64,000 nucleotides of DNA from JAABTH01 sp964390725 (GTDB lineage Bacteria > Bacillota > Dethiobacteria > DTU022). Location of the stretch: contig CAYMIW010000014.1 in assembly GCA_964390725.1 (NCBI GenBank), positions 1-64,000 of the forward strand. The letters run 5' to 3'. Shown piece by piece: positions 33,508 to 42,592 of the stretch. A model generated the notes under the pieces. That model saw nothing but the letters and a program-made list of their open reading frames with translations. It did not search any database and was not told the origin of the DNA. How positions within the stretch are numbered: position 1 is the stretch's first letter; each line of letters starts with the position of its first letter. The translations under genes were made by a program, and so were the position numbers.

Positions 33508-36500
33508 ATGAGTAATATGATTGAGATAACCGTAGACAATCAGGCAGTCAGAGCAGAAGAAGGAGCTATGCTGCTTGATGTATTGCGGGGTATGGGTATC
33601 TATATTCCCACCCTCTGCAACCATCCGGCCCTGGCACCGAGTGGGTCCTGCCGCCTATGTATTGTTGAAGTGGGTTCAGAAAAATGGCCCGGTGTGAATA
33701 AGCTTGTTACCTCCTGCCTCTACCCGGTTGAGCAAGGGTTAATTGTAAAAACACGAAGCAGTGAAGTATTAAAAACACGAAGAGCCCTATTTGAACTTTA
33801 TCTTGCTGAATTCCCCGATTCCGAAGAAATAAAAGCCATGGCTCGTCTCGAGGGAATCGAACATTCATCATTTGCTATTAACGAAAACAGCAAAAGCTGC
33901 ATATTATGCGGTTTATGTACCAGGGTATGCCAGGATTACGGTCCCGGAGCGATTGCAACCCAGGAGAGAGGTATTACCAAGTATATCGGTCCCGGTCCTG
34001 ATAACCCGGCAGAACTGTGCACAGGGTGCCGCACATGTGCCTCAATTTGTCCGACTTCTGCCATTACCCTGGAACAAAAAGAAGGCATCCTAACTATTTG
34101 GGGTCGTGAATTTCAGGTTCCGGTATGCTCAGTTGATCCTTCACTATGCCGCGGCTGTGGATTATGTGAAGAAGTTTGCCCATTTTCAGTTCCGCGCTCA
34201 CTGATTAAAATCGGAGAGGAAGCCCTGGCTTATATTTCTTCGGACACGTGCCGGGGATGTGGTATTTGCGCCGGTTCCTGTCCTTCAGGCGCTATCAGCC
34301 AAAAAGTTACAGAGGAGCAGAGTTCACCCGACCGGCTGCTACCAGACAAATTAACTGCCGGAAAAGATATCATTTTTGGTTGTTCGCGAATACCAAAATC
34401 AGAACTAAAAGAAAACCTGATCAGGGTCAGCTGTATTGGGGCGGTTCAGCTTACAACAGTGCTTAATTTTATTGCTGCCGGTGCCAGAAGTGTGTCCCTG
34501 ATATGCCGTGAAAAACAAACCTGTCCTTTTGGCGCGGGTTGTGATTTAGCTGAAAAAATGGTTAATACAATCAGCGAACTGCTTGATTATCTAGGCCTGC
34601 AAAAAAAAAGGGTTACCCTTCTGAAACCTGGTGCCGGGCCCAGTGCTCCACGGCAGGCCTGGGAAGAGTATACTGCTAAGCTTGATCAGGCTGGATGCTT
34701 TGCTAAAAGCAACCGGGTAATTGTAAATGAGCTATCCTTAGATTCAGCACTTCTTCTTATAGAAGAGCTTAAAAACAGGCCCACTGCTTCGATTAATCTT
34801 CCGGTTGATGTTGCCAGCCTCCTTAAACAGCAGCTTGATTATGACAAAGAAGAATTACTATATCTTGGCTATTTACCTGAATTACACCTTTTAGTTAAGT
34901 TGTGCACCGGGGAAGATTATGTTTTGGCTATCATAAAATCAGCGCTGCAATTCCTGAACAGGCTGGGAATTAAGGCCAAGCCTGTTATTAGTAAGCAGCA
35001 GCTTGCAGAATTGAATAACAGCCGTATCCTCACCCTGTTTCCGCCTTCTGAAGTGCTGCAGGAAAATGGTTTTCACCCGGTTAGCCTGGATCAATTGGCC
35101 GGGAGAGACAAGGGTAAAGATTTCAGGTTTTCTCTCAGCCGTATAGAAAAAAAAGAACTGCTTGATTTACTCAAAAACACAAAGGGAGATAAGCTTTGTG
35201 TCAGTCCTGCTGAATACCTGCAGTTATGCTTAATGTTCCGTTCCGGCACCTGGCAAAGCTCGCCTTTGAAAACTATCTGTATATATGAAGAAGGGTGTAT
35301 TGAAACCGGCAGCAGAGATCATGAACAAACTGACAGCTTCAGGATAACCAAACATCCCATTCTGCCGGCCCCTGATCAAGCCGTTGTAGATTTTAGTTTC
35401 AACGGCCGGCCCTTAAAAGCACGGAACAACGAGGTAGTCACTTCGGCCCTTTATGCCTCGGGTATTCATGTCTTTGGACATCACAAAAGCGACGACAGCG
35501 CCCAGGGCATTTACTGCGTTAACGGTCAGTGCTCACAGTGCATGGTTATTGCCAATGGCCGGCCGGTAAAAGGTTGTATGACTCCTGTGACAGAGGGAAT
35601 GGTTGTTGAAAGTGTTGAGGGGGTACCAGGGCTGTCCGATGCACAAACCTCAAAACCGCTTCTAACGGAACCTCCCCTGGTTGAAACTGATGTCCTTATT
35701 ATAGGTGGGGGACCTGCAGGTATTTCTGCCGCCATCGAACTGGGCCGGGTAGGAATTAATACACTTCTTGTAGACGACAAACAGCAGCTGGGAGGCAAAC
35801 TTAGTCTGCAAACCCATAATTTTTTCGGTTCGGTTGATGATTGCTTTGCCGGTACCCGCGGAATGCAAATCGGGGATATACTGCTCGCAGACCTTAATAA
35901 GCTTCCGGCTGTTAAACAAATGCTAAATTCAACGGCAATCGGTGTTTTCACCGATGGTAAAATCGGTATTTCCAGTAATGGCACATATAAACTGGTTAAA
36001 GCTAAAAAAATACTCTTTACTACCGGGGCAAGAGAGAAAAGCCTGGCTATACCCGGGGCGGATCTTCCCGGTGTATACGGTGCCGGTGCTTTTCAAACCC
36101 TGGTTAACCGTGACCTGATTCGCTGTGCTGAACGCCTTTTTATCGTCGGCGGAGGCAATGTTGGTCTGATTGGAGCTTACCATGCCCTGCAGGCCGGAAT
36201 AGATGTAGTTGGCCTGGTTGAAGCTCTTCCCCGTTGTGGAGGTTATAAAGTCCATGAGGATAAAATAAAGCGCTTTGGAGTGCCAATCTGGACTGCGCAT
36301 ACCGTTTTGCGCATCGAAGGCAAAGAAAAAGTTGAAAGAGTAATCATTGCTGCAATTGATGATAATTTTAAACCTGTTCCCGGGACTGAAAGAGCTTTTA
36401 ACGTTGATACTGTATTGATTGCAGTCGGCTTGAGCCCGGTTAACGAACTGCACCAAAAAGCTACTGAATACGGCATGGATGTATATGCTGCTGGAGACGC

Positions 36501-37422
36501 CAACGAAATTGCCGAAGCATCGGCCGCCATTTTTTCCGGTAAAATCATCGGTCGCCGCATTGCCCAGTCCCTGGGAGTGGATTTGCCAATTCCATCGGAA
36601 TGGGAAGAGTTTGGAAATATACTGAAGCAGCATTCCCCTGACAGTAAACCTTTTACCCCCCCGGACGACAAGGGGAATAGCGTATATCCATTAATCCGCT
36701 GCGTGCAGGAAATACCCTGCAACCCCTGCACTGAAGCCTGCCCCAAGAATTTAATCAGCATGAAAGATTCGATTCTGTCTCTTCCGGATTATTCCGGTGG
36801 ATGCATAGGTTGCGGTAAATGCGTCCTGGCCTGCCCCGGCCTGGCCATTAACCTGGTTATTGAAGATTATGATCCTGATCAGGAAAAAGCCTTATTGATG
36901 ATGCCTTTTGAATTTAATAATGATCTGATTTCCATCGGCAGCGAAATCACCACAACCGATATGACTGGGAACCCGGTCGGCACGGGAAAAATCATTGCTT
37001 TAAAGGAAGGCGGGGGCCAGAACAGCAGAAGACTACTCATGCTGGAGGTTCCCTATGAACAGCGTCATCTTGTAGCAGGCTACAGGGTCAGGGATATCGA
37101 TGCCGGGGAGCCGGTTGATCTTCATCCCGTTCCTGAGGATGATCCTATTGTCTGCCGCTGCGAAAGAGTGCGCAGAAGTGAAATAGTAAGGGCCATCCGT
37201 GACGGAGTCAGGGATATGAACCAGCTGAAAGCCTTGCTGAGAACCGGCCTGGGTGGTTGTAATGGAAAAACCTGCACAGATTTAATTCTTCGTCTTTACA
37301 AAGAAGAAGGGATACCAGTTTCAGAAGTAACCCTACCGACACACAGACCCCTGGTAGCAGAAGTACACCTTGATTGTTTCCTTGGTAGTAAAAAGGAGGA
37401 TCCGAATCGTGACGGTAGCTAA
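33508..37422 (+). CDS. Giant Fe-S flavoprotein: NuoG-N / MvhD-like / HcnA-HcnB-type fusion
   Basis: The 1304-residue chain has: a NuoG-like [2Fe-2S] domain (first Cys37), four [4Fe-4S] motifs (starting near 131, 172, 214, 249), an MvhD-like domain (about 285-375, FGCSRIPKSEL and RVSCIGAVQL), a variable part, a second [2Fe-2S] domain of SoxA/HcnA type (about 628-705, YCVNGQCSQCM), a FAD/NAD oxidoreductase (FAD loop IIGGGPAGISAA near 731, NAD loop IVGGGNVGLIGA near 877), two [4Fe-4S] motifs (about 1065-1110), and a C-terminal BFD-like [2Fe-2S] domain (CRCERV near 1215, GGCNGKTC). The C-terminal half equals HcnA plus HcnB, or opine/proline dehydrogenase alpha subunits. H-cluster motifs of hydrogenases are absent. 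It starts 23 bases after the NuoEF gene. Confidence 0.85.
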   Translation: MSNMIEITVDNQAVRAEEGAMLLDVLRGMGIYIPTLCNHPALAPSGSCRLCIVEVGSEKWPGVNKLVTSCLYPVEQGLIVKTRSSEVLKTRRALFELYLAEFPDSEEIKAMARLEGIEHSSFAINENSKSCILCGLCTRVCQDYGPGAIATQERGITKYIGPGPDNPAELCTGCRTCASICPTSAITLEQKEGILTIWGREFQVPVCSVDPSLCRGCGLCEEVCPFSVPRSLIKIGEEALAYISSDTCRGCGICAGSCPSGAISQKVTEEQSSPDRLLPDKLTAGKDIIFGCSRIPKSELKENLIRVSCIGAVQLTTVLNFIAAGARSVSLICREKQTCPFGAGCDLAEKMVNTISELLDYLGLQKKRVTLLKPGAGPSAPRQAWEEYTAKLDQAGCFAKSNRVIVNELSLDSALLLIEELKNRPTASINLPVDVASLLKQQLDYDKEELLYLGYLPELHLLVKLCTGEDYVLAIIKSALQFLNRLGIKAKPVISKQQLAELNNSRILTLFPPSEVLQENGFHPVSLDQLAGRDKGKDFRFSLSRIEKKELLDLLKNTKGDKLCVSPAEYLQLCLMFRSGTWQSSPLKTICIYEEGCIETGSRDHEQTDSFRITKHPILPAPDQAVVDFSFNGRPLKARNNEVVTSALYASGIHVFGHHKSDDSAQGIYCVNGQCSQCMVIANGRPVKGCMTPVTEGMVVESVEGVPGLSDAQTSKPLLTEPPLVETDVLIIGGGPAGISAAIELGRVGINTLLVDDKQQLGGKLSLQTHNFFGSVDDCFAGTRGMQIGDILLADLNKLPAVKQMLNSTAIGVFTDGKIGISSNGTYKLVKAKKILFTTGAREKSLAIPGADLPGVYGAGAFQTLVNRDLIRCAERLFIVGGGNVGLIGAYHALQAGIDVVGLVEALPRCGGYKVHEDKIKRFGVPIWTAHTVLRIEGKEKVERVIIAAIDDNFKPVPGTERAFNVDTVLIAVGLSPVNELHQKATEYGMDVYAAGDANEIAEASAAIFSGKIIGRRIAQSLGVDLPIPSEWEEFGNILKQHSPDSKPFTPPDDKGNSVYPLIRCVQEIPCNPCTEACPKNLISMKDSILSLPDYSGGCIGCGKCVLACPGLAINLVIEDYDPDQEKALLMMPFEFNNDLISIGSEITTTDMTGNPVGTGKIIALKEGGGQNSRRLLMLEVPYEQRHLVAGYRVRDIDAGEPVDLHPVPEDDPIVCRCERVRRSEIVRAIRDGVRDMNQLKALLRTGLGGCNGKTCTDLILRLYKEEGIPVSEVTLPTHRPLVAEVHLDCFLGSKKEDPNRDGS

Positions 37423-38581
37423 AACATACGATGTAATCGTGGTTGGTTCCGGTAGTGTCGGCAACCCTACCGCTTATCACCTGGCAAAAGCAGGTCTGAA
37501 AGTGCTGGTAATCGATAAAAGATCTTCTTCCGGACAGGGTGATAATAAGGCAGCAATTGGCGGGGTTAGGGCGACCCATTCAGATCCGGGAAAAATCAGC
37601 ACGTGTCTGGAAAGCATAAAAATATTTTCCAGCTGGGAAGGACAATATGGTTTCGACATTGGTTGGAAGAGTGGTGGTTACTGTTTTCCAGTTTATGATC
37701 ATACCGTCGAATCAACTTTAAAAAACCTGCTTTCAGCGCAACAAGAATACGGTTTAAATATCAACTGGGTCGGACCGGAAGAAATTAAAGAAATCATTCC
37801 GGGAATCAATCCTGAGGGATTACTCGGCGGCACCTATTCACCGGAAGATGGACAGGTTTCTTCAATCCTTGCTCCGATTGCCTTTCAGCGTGAAGCGGAA
37901 AAGAATGGCGCAGTATACCTTTTTAATGAAGCAGTAACCGGCTACCTCCGCAGCGGTGATTGTATTACCGGAGTAAAAACAGCAAAAAACAGCTACAGCT
38001 CTGAATGGGTTGTAATTGCAACAGGAGCAGATGCCGGAGAGCACGGACCCCTGCTGGGTATAGACATACCTGTTTTCCCCGATTCCCATGAAGCCGGCAT
38101 TTCCGCCCCGGTTAAACCTTTTTTGGCCCCTCTGATTGTTGACCTGCGTCCCGGGCCGGAAGGCAAAACAACAAACTTTTATTTTGGCCAGAACAAAGAA
38201 GGACAGATTATCTTTTGTTATACACCCAGGGAGCTTTTTCCGGGAACTAACAGAGAGTCATTATCCGAGTTTCTACCGGTTTTAGCCAGCCGTATGATTG
38301 ACCTTATTCCAAAATTAAAAAACCTTTTAATCAGGCGTACCTGGAGAGGTTGCTATCCAATGACCCCGGACGGAATACCGATAATTGATTATGCAAAGGG
38401 TCTGGATAAAGTTATTCTCGCCGTTGGAATGTGCGGCCAGGGTTTGATGCTCGGCCCTGGTGTCGGTAAAAATATAAGCTCCATGATCGCCGCCGGTAAA
38501 CCATGCATTCCGGAAGAAGCCCAACACTGTTTCCGTTGTAATCGTAATATATACGATTCGGAAACTGAAGCATTAAGCTGA
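37409..38581 (+). CDS. DAO-family FAD amine/amino acid dehydrogenase subunit
   Basis: The 390-residue flavoprotein begins with the FAD loop VVGSGSVGNPTAYHLAKAG and ends with RTWRGCYPMTPDGIPIID and GMCGQGLMLGPGVG, typical of D-amino-acid-oxidase family proteins such as sarcosine oxidase beta, HcnC, OoxB and the proline dehydrogenase beta subunit. In those enzymes this subunit oxidises the amine, and electrons leave through a partner like the C-terminal half of the preceding protein. GTG 37409 has AAAGGAGG upstream and lies inside the end of the preceding gene (14-base overlap), implying coupled translation and a complex. The substrate is unproven; proline, hydroxyproline, sarcosine and glycine are candidates, and proC next door favours proline-like ones. 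Confidence 0.85.
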   Translation: MTVAKTYDVIVVGSGSVGNPTAYHLAKAGLKVLVIDKRSSSGQGDNKAAIGGVRATHSDPGKISTCLESIKIFSSWEGQYGFDIGWKSGGYCFPVYDHTVESTLKNLLSAQQEYGLNINWVGPEEIKEIIPGINPEGLLGGTYSPEDGQVSSILAPIAFQREAEKNGAVYLFNEAVTGYLRSGDCITGVKTAKNSYSSEWVVIATGADAGEHGPLLGIDIPVFPDSHEAGISAPVKPFLAPLIVDLRPGPEGKTTNFYFGQNKEGQIIFCYTPRELFPGTNRESLSEFLPVLASRMIDLIPKLKNLLIRRTWRGCYPMTPDGIPIIDYAKGLDKVILAVGMCGQGLMLGPGVGKNISSMIAAGKPCIPEEAQHCFRCNRNIYDSETEALS

Positions 38582-38686
38582 TCTTAACTAACCTCCCGAG
38601 CTATCCATTAATTCCCTATCCCTTGCGAAATAAATCAAATTTAGATAGAATATTTGCCAAGACTTAATTTCAAGGGAGAATTGTAT

Positions 38687-39499
38687 ATGAACAATGAGCG
38701 AATAGCAATAATCGGATGCGGGGCTATGGGATCTGCCCTGGCCAAAGGCATGGTAAAAGCAGGCGGCATTGAACCTTCATCACTTTTTTTATACGATCTT
38801 GATAAAGACAGGATGAACCAGCTGGCGGGTGAGCTTGAAGCTGTCCCGGTCGACAAATTAAAAGATTTTATCCCCCTCTGTAAGCATATTTATATTGCCG
38901 TAAAACCACAGGATACAGAAGGACTTCTTTATGCCATCAAACCGCTGGTCCAGCCCGATCAAATTTACGTGTCGATTGCCGCCGGTATTACAATCAGTTT
39001 TATTGAAAGTTGCCTGTCATCCGGTACCAAGGTAGTTCGTTTAATGCCGAATACTCCCTGCCTGGTTGGAGAAGGAACTATCGCCGTTAGCACGGGTGAC
39101 GCAATAACTGACAAAGAAAAACGGGAAATCGAGGACATGCTAAAGCCATTGGGATTGACAATCAGAGTTCCTGAGAAACTTATGGATGCAGTAACTGGCT
39201 TAAGCGGTACCGGCCCTGCATATGTCTATCTCTTTATTGAAACTATGATCGATGCCGGTGTTTCTGTTGGGATCAGAAGAGATACAGCTGCCAAAATGGT
39301 CGTACAAAATGTTATAGGCGCAGCAAAAATGCTTGAACAAAATACTCAACATCCTGCTGAACTGCGTAACATCGTTACTTCCCCGGCCGGAACAACCAGC
39401 GCTGCCCTCCTGGTTTTAGAAGAATCAGGCTTCAGAAGCTGCCTGATCAAAGCTGTAAGGGAAGCAACCAGACGTTCCGAGGAATTGAGACTCGGCTGA
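38687..39499 (+). CDS. proC: Pyrroline-5-carboxylate reductase
   Basis: The 270-residue protein has the NAD(P) loop IIGCGAMGSALAKGM, VRLMPNTPCLVGEG, and the family signature GLSGTGPAYVYLFIE with NIVTSPAGTTSAAL. It reduces delta1-pyrroline-5-carboxylate to proline. Inside this window three routes could feed it: HypD, ornithine aminotransferase, and possibly the flavoprotein complex running in reverse. ATG 38687 has AGGGAG upstream. It lies about 105 bases after the flavoprotein operon and may be read from the same transcript. Confidence 0.95.
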   Translation: MNNERIAIIGCGAMGSALAKGMVKAGGIEPSSLFLYDLDKDRMNQLAGELEAVPVDKLKDFIPLCKHIYIAVKPQDTEGLLYAIKPLVQPDQIYVSIAAGITISFIESCLSSGTKVVRLMPNTPCLVGEGTIAVSTGDAITDKEKREIEDMLKPLGLTIRVPEKLMDAVTGLSGTGPAYVYLFIETMIDAGVSVGIRRDTAAKMVVQNVIGAAKMLEQNTQHPAELRNIVTSPAGTTSAALLVLEESGFRSCLIKAVREATRRSEELRLG

Positions 39500-39527
39500 T
39501 TCCTAATATTTTATAGGGGGTTTGAAT

Positions 39528-40718
39528 ATGGAAAGATTTAATGATGCTTTAAACAGGGATCTACCCCTGCTGGTTGACACTACATTGCGCGATGGTGAGC
39601 AGACCGCAGGAGTTGTTTTTGCTAACAGGGAAAAACTGCGTATAGCCAAAATGCTGGACAACCTCGGTGTTCACCAGATAGAAGCTGGAATCCCTGTTAT
39701 GGGCGGAGACGAAAAAGAAGTTATTCGCGAAATTGTATCCTATAAACTGAAAGCCAGTATTATGGCCTGGAACAGGGCAAACATTGAAGATATCCGCCAT
39801 TCTTTAGATTGTGGAGTTGATTCTGTCGCAATATCGATTTCCACATCAGACATTCATATAGCACACAAGTTGAAAACATCACGTGACTGGGTCCTGGAAA
39901 ATATGACCAAAGCTACGGAGTTTGCCAAGTCGCAAGACCTTTACATTTCAGTTAATGCTGAGGATGCATCGCGAAGCGACCTTGATTTTTTGATCCAATT
40001 TGCGAAAATGGCCCAGGAAGCTGGAGCAGACAGGCTGCGCTTTTGCGATACAATCGGCGTCCTTGAGCCTTTTAAAACTTATGAAGTAATCAGCCGGCTA
40101 ATTGATAAGACCGGGATGGATGTAGAAATGCATACCCATAACGATTTTGGAATGGCTACTGCCAATGCCCTTGCCGGTTTAAAAGCAGGAGCAAAATTTA
40201 TTGGCGTTACTGTAAACGGGCTTGGAGAAAGAGCCGGAAATGCTGCCCTGGAAGAGATAGCCATGGCTCTCAAACATTTATTCGGGGTTAACATCGGGGT
40301 AAATACCCGTGATTTCAGAAACCTGTGCGAGTATGTAGCCCGGGCGTCAGGACGCCAGCTCTACCCGGGCAAACCAATTGTGGGAACCAATACATTTGCC
40401 CACGAATCGGGGATACATGCCGATGGAGTTTTAAAGAACCCATCGACTTATGAAGTATTCAGCCCCGAGGATGTTGGACTGGAGCGTCAAATTGTTATCG
40501 GCAAACATTCTGGATCTAAAGCAATTAAAATGAAATTTGTAGAATATGGCATTGATCTTTCAGATGAAGAAGCAGCAGATCTGCTCACTGCAGTCAGGAG
40601 TGTAACTGTAGATATGAAAAGAACCCTGTTTGATAAAGAGTTAATCTATATTTATGAAGATTACCTCTATGAGAAAAAAATGACTCCCACTCCTGATGTT
40701 GATTCAAGGGTTAAATAA
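39528..40718 (+). CDS. Homocitrate synthase / Re-citrate synthase homologue
   Basis: The 396-residue protein belongs to the DRE-TIM metallolyases: LLVDTTLRDGEQTAGV, metal-binding HTHNDFGMATAN, and GERAGNAALEEIAMAL. It lacks the long leucine-regulatory domain of LeuA, so it is NifV-like in size. Related proteins include homocitrate synthase (NifV), and the Re-citrate synthase of Clostridium kluyveri and other anaerobes, which makes citrate from oxaloacetate and acetyl-CoA. No nif or lysine-pathway genes are in view, so Re-citrate synthase is a fair reading: glutamate made that way would feed the proline pool. ATG 39528 is chosen over TTG 39522 by its distance from AGGGGG. Confidence 0.78.
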   Translation: MERFNDALNRDLPLLVDTTLRDGEQTAGVVFANREKLRIAKMLDNLGVHQIEAGIPVMGGDEKEVIREIVSYKLKASIMAWNRANIEDIRHSLDCGVDSVAISISTSDIHIAHKLKTSRDWVLENMTKATEFAKSQDLYISVNAEDASRSDLDFLIQFAKMAQEAGADRLRFCDTIGVLEPFKTYEVISRLIDKTGMDVEMHTHNDFGMATANALAGLKAGAKFIGVTVNGLGERAGNAALEEIAMALKHLFGVNIGVNTRDFRNLCEYVARASGRQLYPGKPIVGTNTFAHESGIHADGVLKNPSTYEVFSPEDVGLERQIVIGKHSGSKAIKMKFVEYGIDLSDEEAADLLTAVRSVTVDMKRTLFDKELIYIYEDYLYEKKMTPTPDVDSRVK

Positions 40719-40732
40719 ATTATCTACCCGGG

Positions 40733-40772
40733 AACCCGTTTTATTCTGAAACGGGTTATCTTTTATCTTTTT
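40733..40772 (+). terminator. Rho-independent terminator
   Basis: The stem AACCCGTTT/AAACGGGTT (40733-40757, loop TATTCTG) is followed by TATCTTTTATCTTTTTCTT. It ends the transcript that contains proC and the citrate/homocitrate synthase homologue. Confidence 0.85.
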
Positions 40773-40844
40773 CTTACATGCCTTATAATAAGATGAAGAA
40801 TAAATAGTGACTAAAAATAAGTAAACAACAGAAAGTGAAAAACA

Positions 40845-41798
40845 ATGAGCAAAAAATATTACTGCTGCCTGGATATAGGCGGAACAAAAATACTGATGCT
40901 TTTTATTGATGAAGATGGCACTGTAGTTTACAGGAAAAAAACCGTCACACCCAAGCCATCTTTACCGATTTCAGTGATTCAGTCAGTCAATGAAATGCTG
41001 AAGGAAGCTGTTGGGGAACTTGGTCTGCCTCACAACTACCTCCCTGAAGGGATAGGGTTATGTATAGCCGGCTTTACCGAAACAGCCAACGGTGTTGTTC
41101 ACCAGGCGCCAAATCTAGAATGGAATGAGCCGGTGCCGCTAAAACAGATGATAGAACAAAGCTTTTCGACTCCGGTTTTAATTGAAAATGATACCAATGC
41201 CGCAATTATTGGTGAAGTATACTACGGCGCGGCAAAAGGGCACGATAACGCCATTTATATAACTATCAGCACCGGAATAGGCGGAGGTTTATTTCTTAAC
41301 GGAAAACTATACCGGGGCAGTTTCGGCTTCGCCGGTGAAATTGGTCACATCAAGCCTTTTGGAAAAGGACGCAGCTGTAAATGCGGTGGAGAAAACTGCC
41401 TTGAAATATGGGCTTCAGGAAGCGCTATAGCATTTTCTGCCCGGGAGCTGATCGAGGGCTGCGATAATGAAATAGAATCATTAAACACAAAAAATGTTTT
41501 TGAAGATGCAGACCGGGGCAATGATCTGGCTGCCGCTGTAATTGAGGACGCCGCCATGAAAACAGGAATCGGCCTGGCCAATCTGATCAACTTGCTTAAT
41601 CCTTCCTGTATCGTTGTCGGAGGGGGTGTAACAGGGGGCAGGCCAGATTACCTTGATCGAATTAAGAGTTATATCTTTAAGAATGCAATCAGGCCGTCGG
41701 TTGAGATAGCATCAGTTTCCGTCGTGGAGGCTGCACTGGAACCGGAAGCGGGAATCTGGGGCATGTATGCCTTCTTGACAGGCAAAGCGGTGGGATAA
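40845..41798 (+). CDS. ROK family sugar kinase, glucokinase-like
   Basis: The 317-residue protein begins with the phosphate loop DIGGTK, contains ENDTNAAIIGE with the sugar-binding Asp, STGIGGG and the ROK zinc motif (HIKPFGKGRSCKCGGENCLE: His plus three Cys). ROK kinases phosphorylate glucose, mannose, N-acetylglucosamine or related sugars. It has no helix-turn-helix, so it is an enzyme rather than a repressor. No sugar pathway genes are beside it. Confidence 0.88.
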   Translation: MSKKYYCCLDIGGTKILMLFIDEDGTVVYRKKTVTPKPSLPISVIQSVNEMLKEAVGELGLPHNYLPEGIGLCIAGFTETANGVVHQAPNLEWNEPVPLKQMIEQSFSTPVLIENDTNAAIIGEVYYGAAKGHDNAIYITISTGIGGGLFLNGKLYRGSFGFAGEIGHIKPFGKGRSCKCGGENCLEIWASGSAIAFSARELIEGCDNEIESLNTKNVFEDADRGNDLAAAVIEDAAMKTGIGLANLINLLNPSCIVVGGGVTGGRPDYLDRIKSYIFKNAIRPSVEIASVSVVEAALEPEAGIWGMYAFLTGKAVG

Positions 41799-41800
41799 CA

Positions 41801-42523
41801 TTGGAAACTGTCGAGCCATTTGAGACTATATATGAAATAACAGAGCTATTAATAGCCAGGTATGGCCCTATCGGTATTGGTGCGGCTATGTTCGCTGAAA
41901 GTGCCGGTGTACCTTTTGCATCAGCTATTGTGCTGCTTACATCCGGTACGATGATTCTGCGCGGCACGGTTTCTTTTTGGGCAATATTCATCTCATCCAC
42001 ACTGGGCATTACTCTTGGCAGCATTTTTAGTTACCTGCTTGGGCTGCTCGGCAGTGTTGTCGGTTCTAAAGTTAAAACCAACATGTTCGGGCAAGCAGTA
42101 TGCAGGAATGCTCCGGTTAAAAAGAATGAAGGATCCGGCTCCCGTCTGATCATTTTATGGGAAAAGTACGGCAATTTTTCCATATTCATGGCCCAGCTAT
42201 GGGGAGTTACCCGCACTTTTGTATCCTTTCCGGCTGGGGCAATGCACATGAATTTTTATATTTTTATCATCTATACATTCCTGGGCGGGGCTATATTCAG
42301 CCTGATAGCTATTGGCGCTAGTATTGCGTTAACAGGAACCATGGGCTTTACGATTAAACTGCTGAAACAACTGGCTAGTTTATCACCCTGGCTTTTACTA
42401 ATTCCTCTGGCTATACTTGTTGCTTTTTTGTTTCTATACTTTTATAAAAAAAAGAAAAATGATTCGACAGGTATATTTCAAAATATAATAAACCGGTTGC
42501 AACGTTTTACTGGCAGGAACTGA
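41801..42523 (+). CDS. DedA family membrane protein
   Basis: The 240-residue protein has the DedA/SNARE-associated domain: N-terminal amphipathic helix, then YGPIGIGAAMFAESAGVPF, a re-entrant region, and FMAQLWGVTRTFVSFPAGAM, with four to five hydrophobic segments. DedA proteins act as lipid (undecaprenyl phosphate or phosphatidylethanolamine) flippases or proton-linked transporters. The start TTG 41801 lies 2 bases after the ROK kinase stop, with GGTGGGA upstream, so the two are coupled. Confidence 0.85.
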   Translation: METVEPFETIYEITELLIARYGPIGIGAAMFAESAGVPFASAIVLLTSGTMILRGTVSFWAIFISSTLGITLGSIFSYLLGLLGSVVGSKVKTNMFGQAVCRNAPVKKNEGSGSRLIILWEKYGNFSIFMAQLWGVTRTFVSFPAGAMHMNFYIFIIYTFLGGAIFSLIAIGASIALTGTMGFTIKLLKQLASLSPWLLLIPLAILVAFLFLYFYKKKKNDSTGIFQNIINRLQRFTGRN

Positions 42524-42592
42524 ATGGTGAAAATAGAAATACTGAATTTAGTCGGTTAAACAAACACCGGATGCAGAGGATGAAGAAATAAA

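Noticed and set aside
33508..37422. An [FeFe]-hydrogenase catalytic subunit (HydA), suggested by the NuoG-like N-terminus next to a NuoEF protein.
   Set aside because: The H-cluster motifs (TSCCPxW, MPCxxK) are absent; after the Fe-S domains the chain turns into MvhD-like and HcnA/HcnB-like domains.
39528..40718. A nitrogen fixation cluster, suggested by the NifV-like protein.
   Set aside because: No other nif gene occurs in the window.
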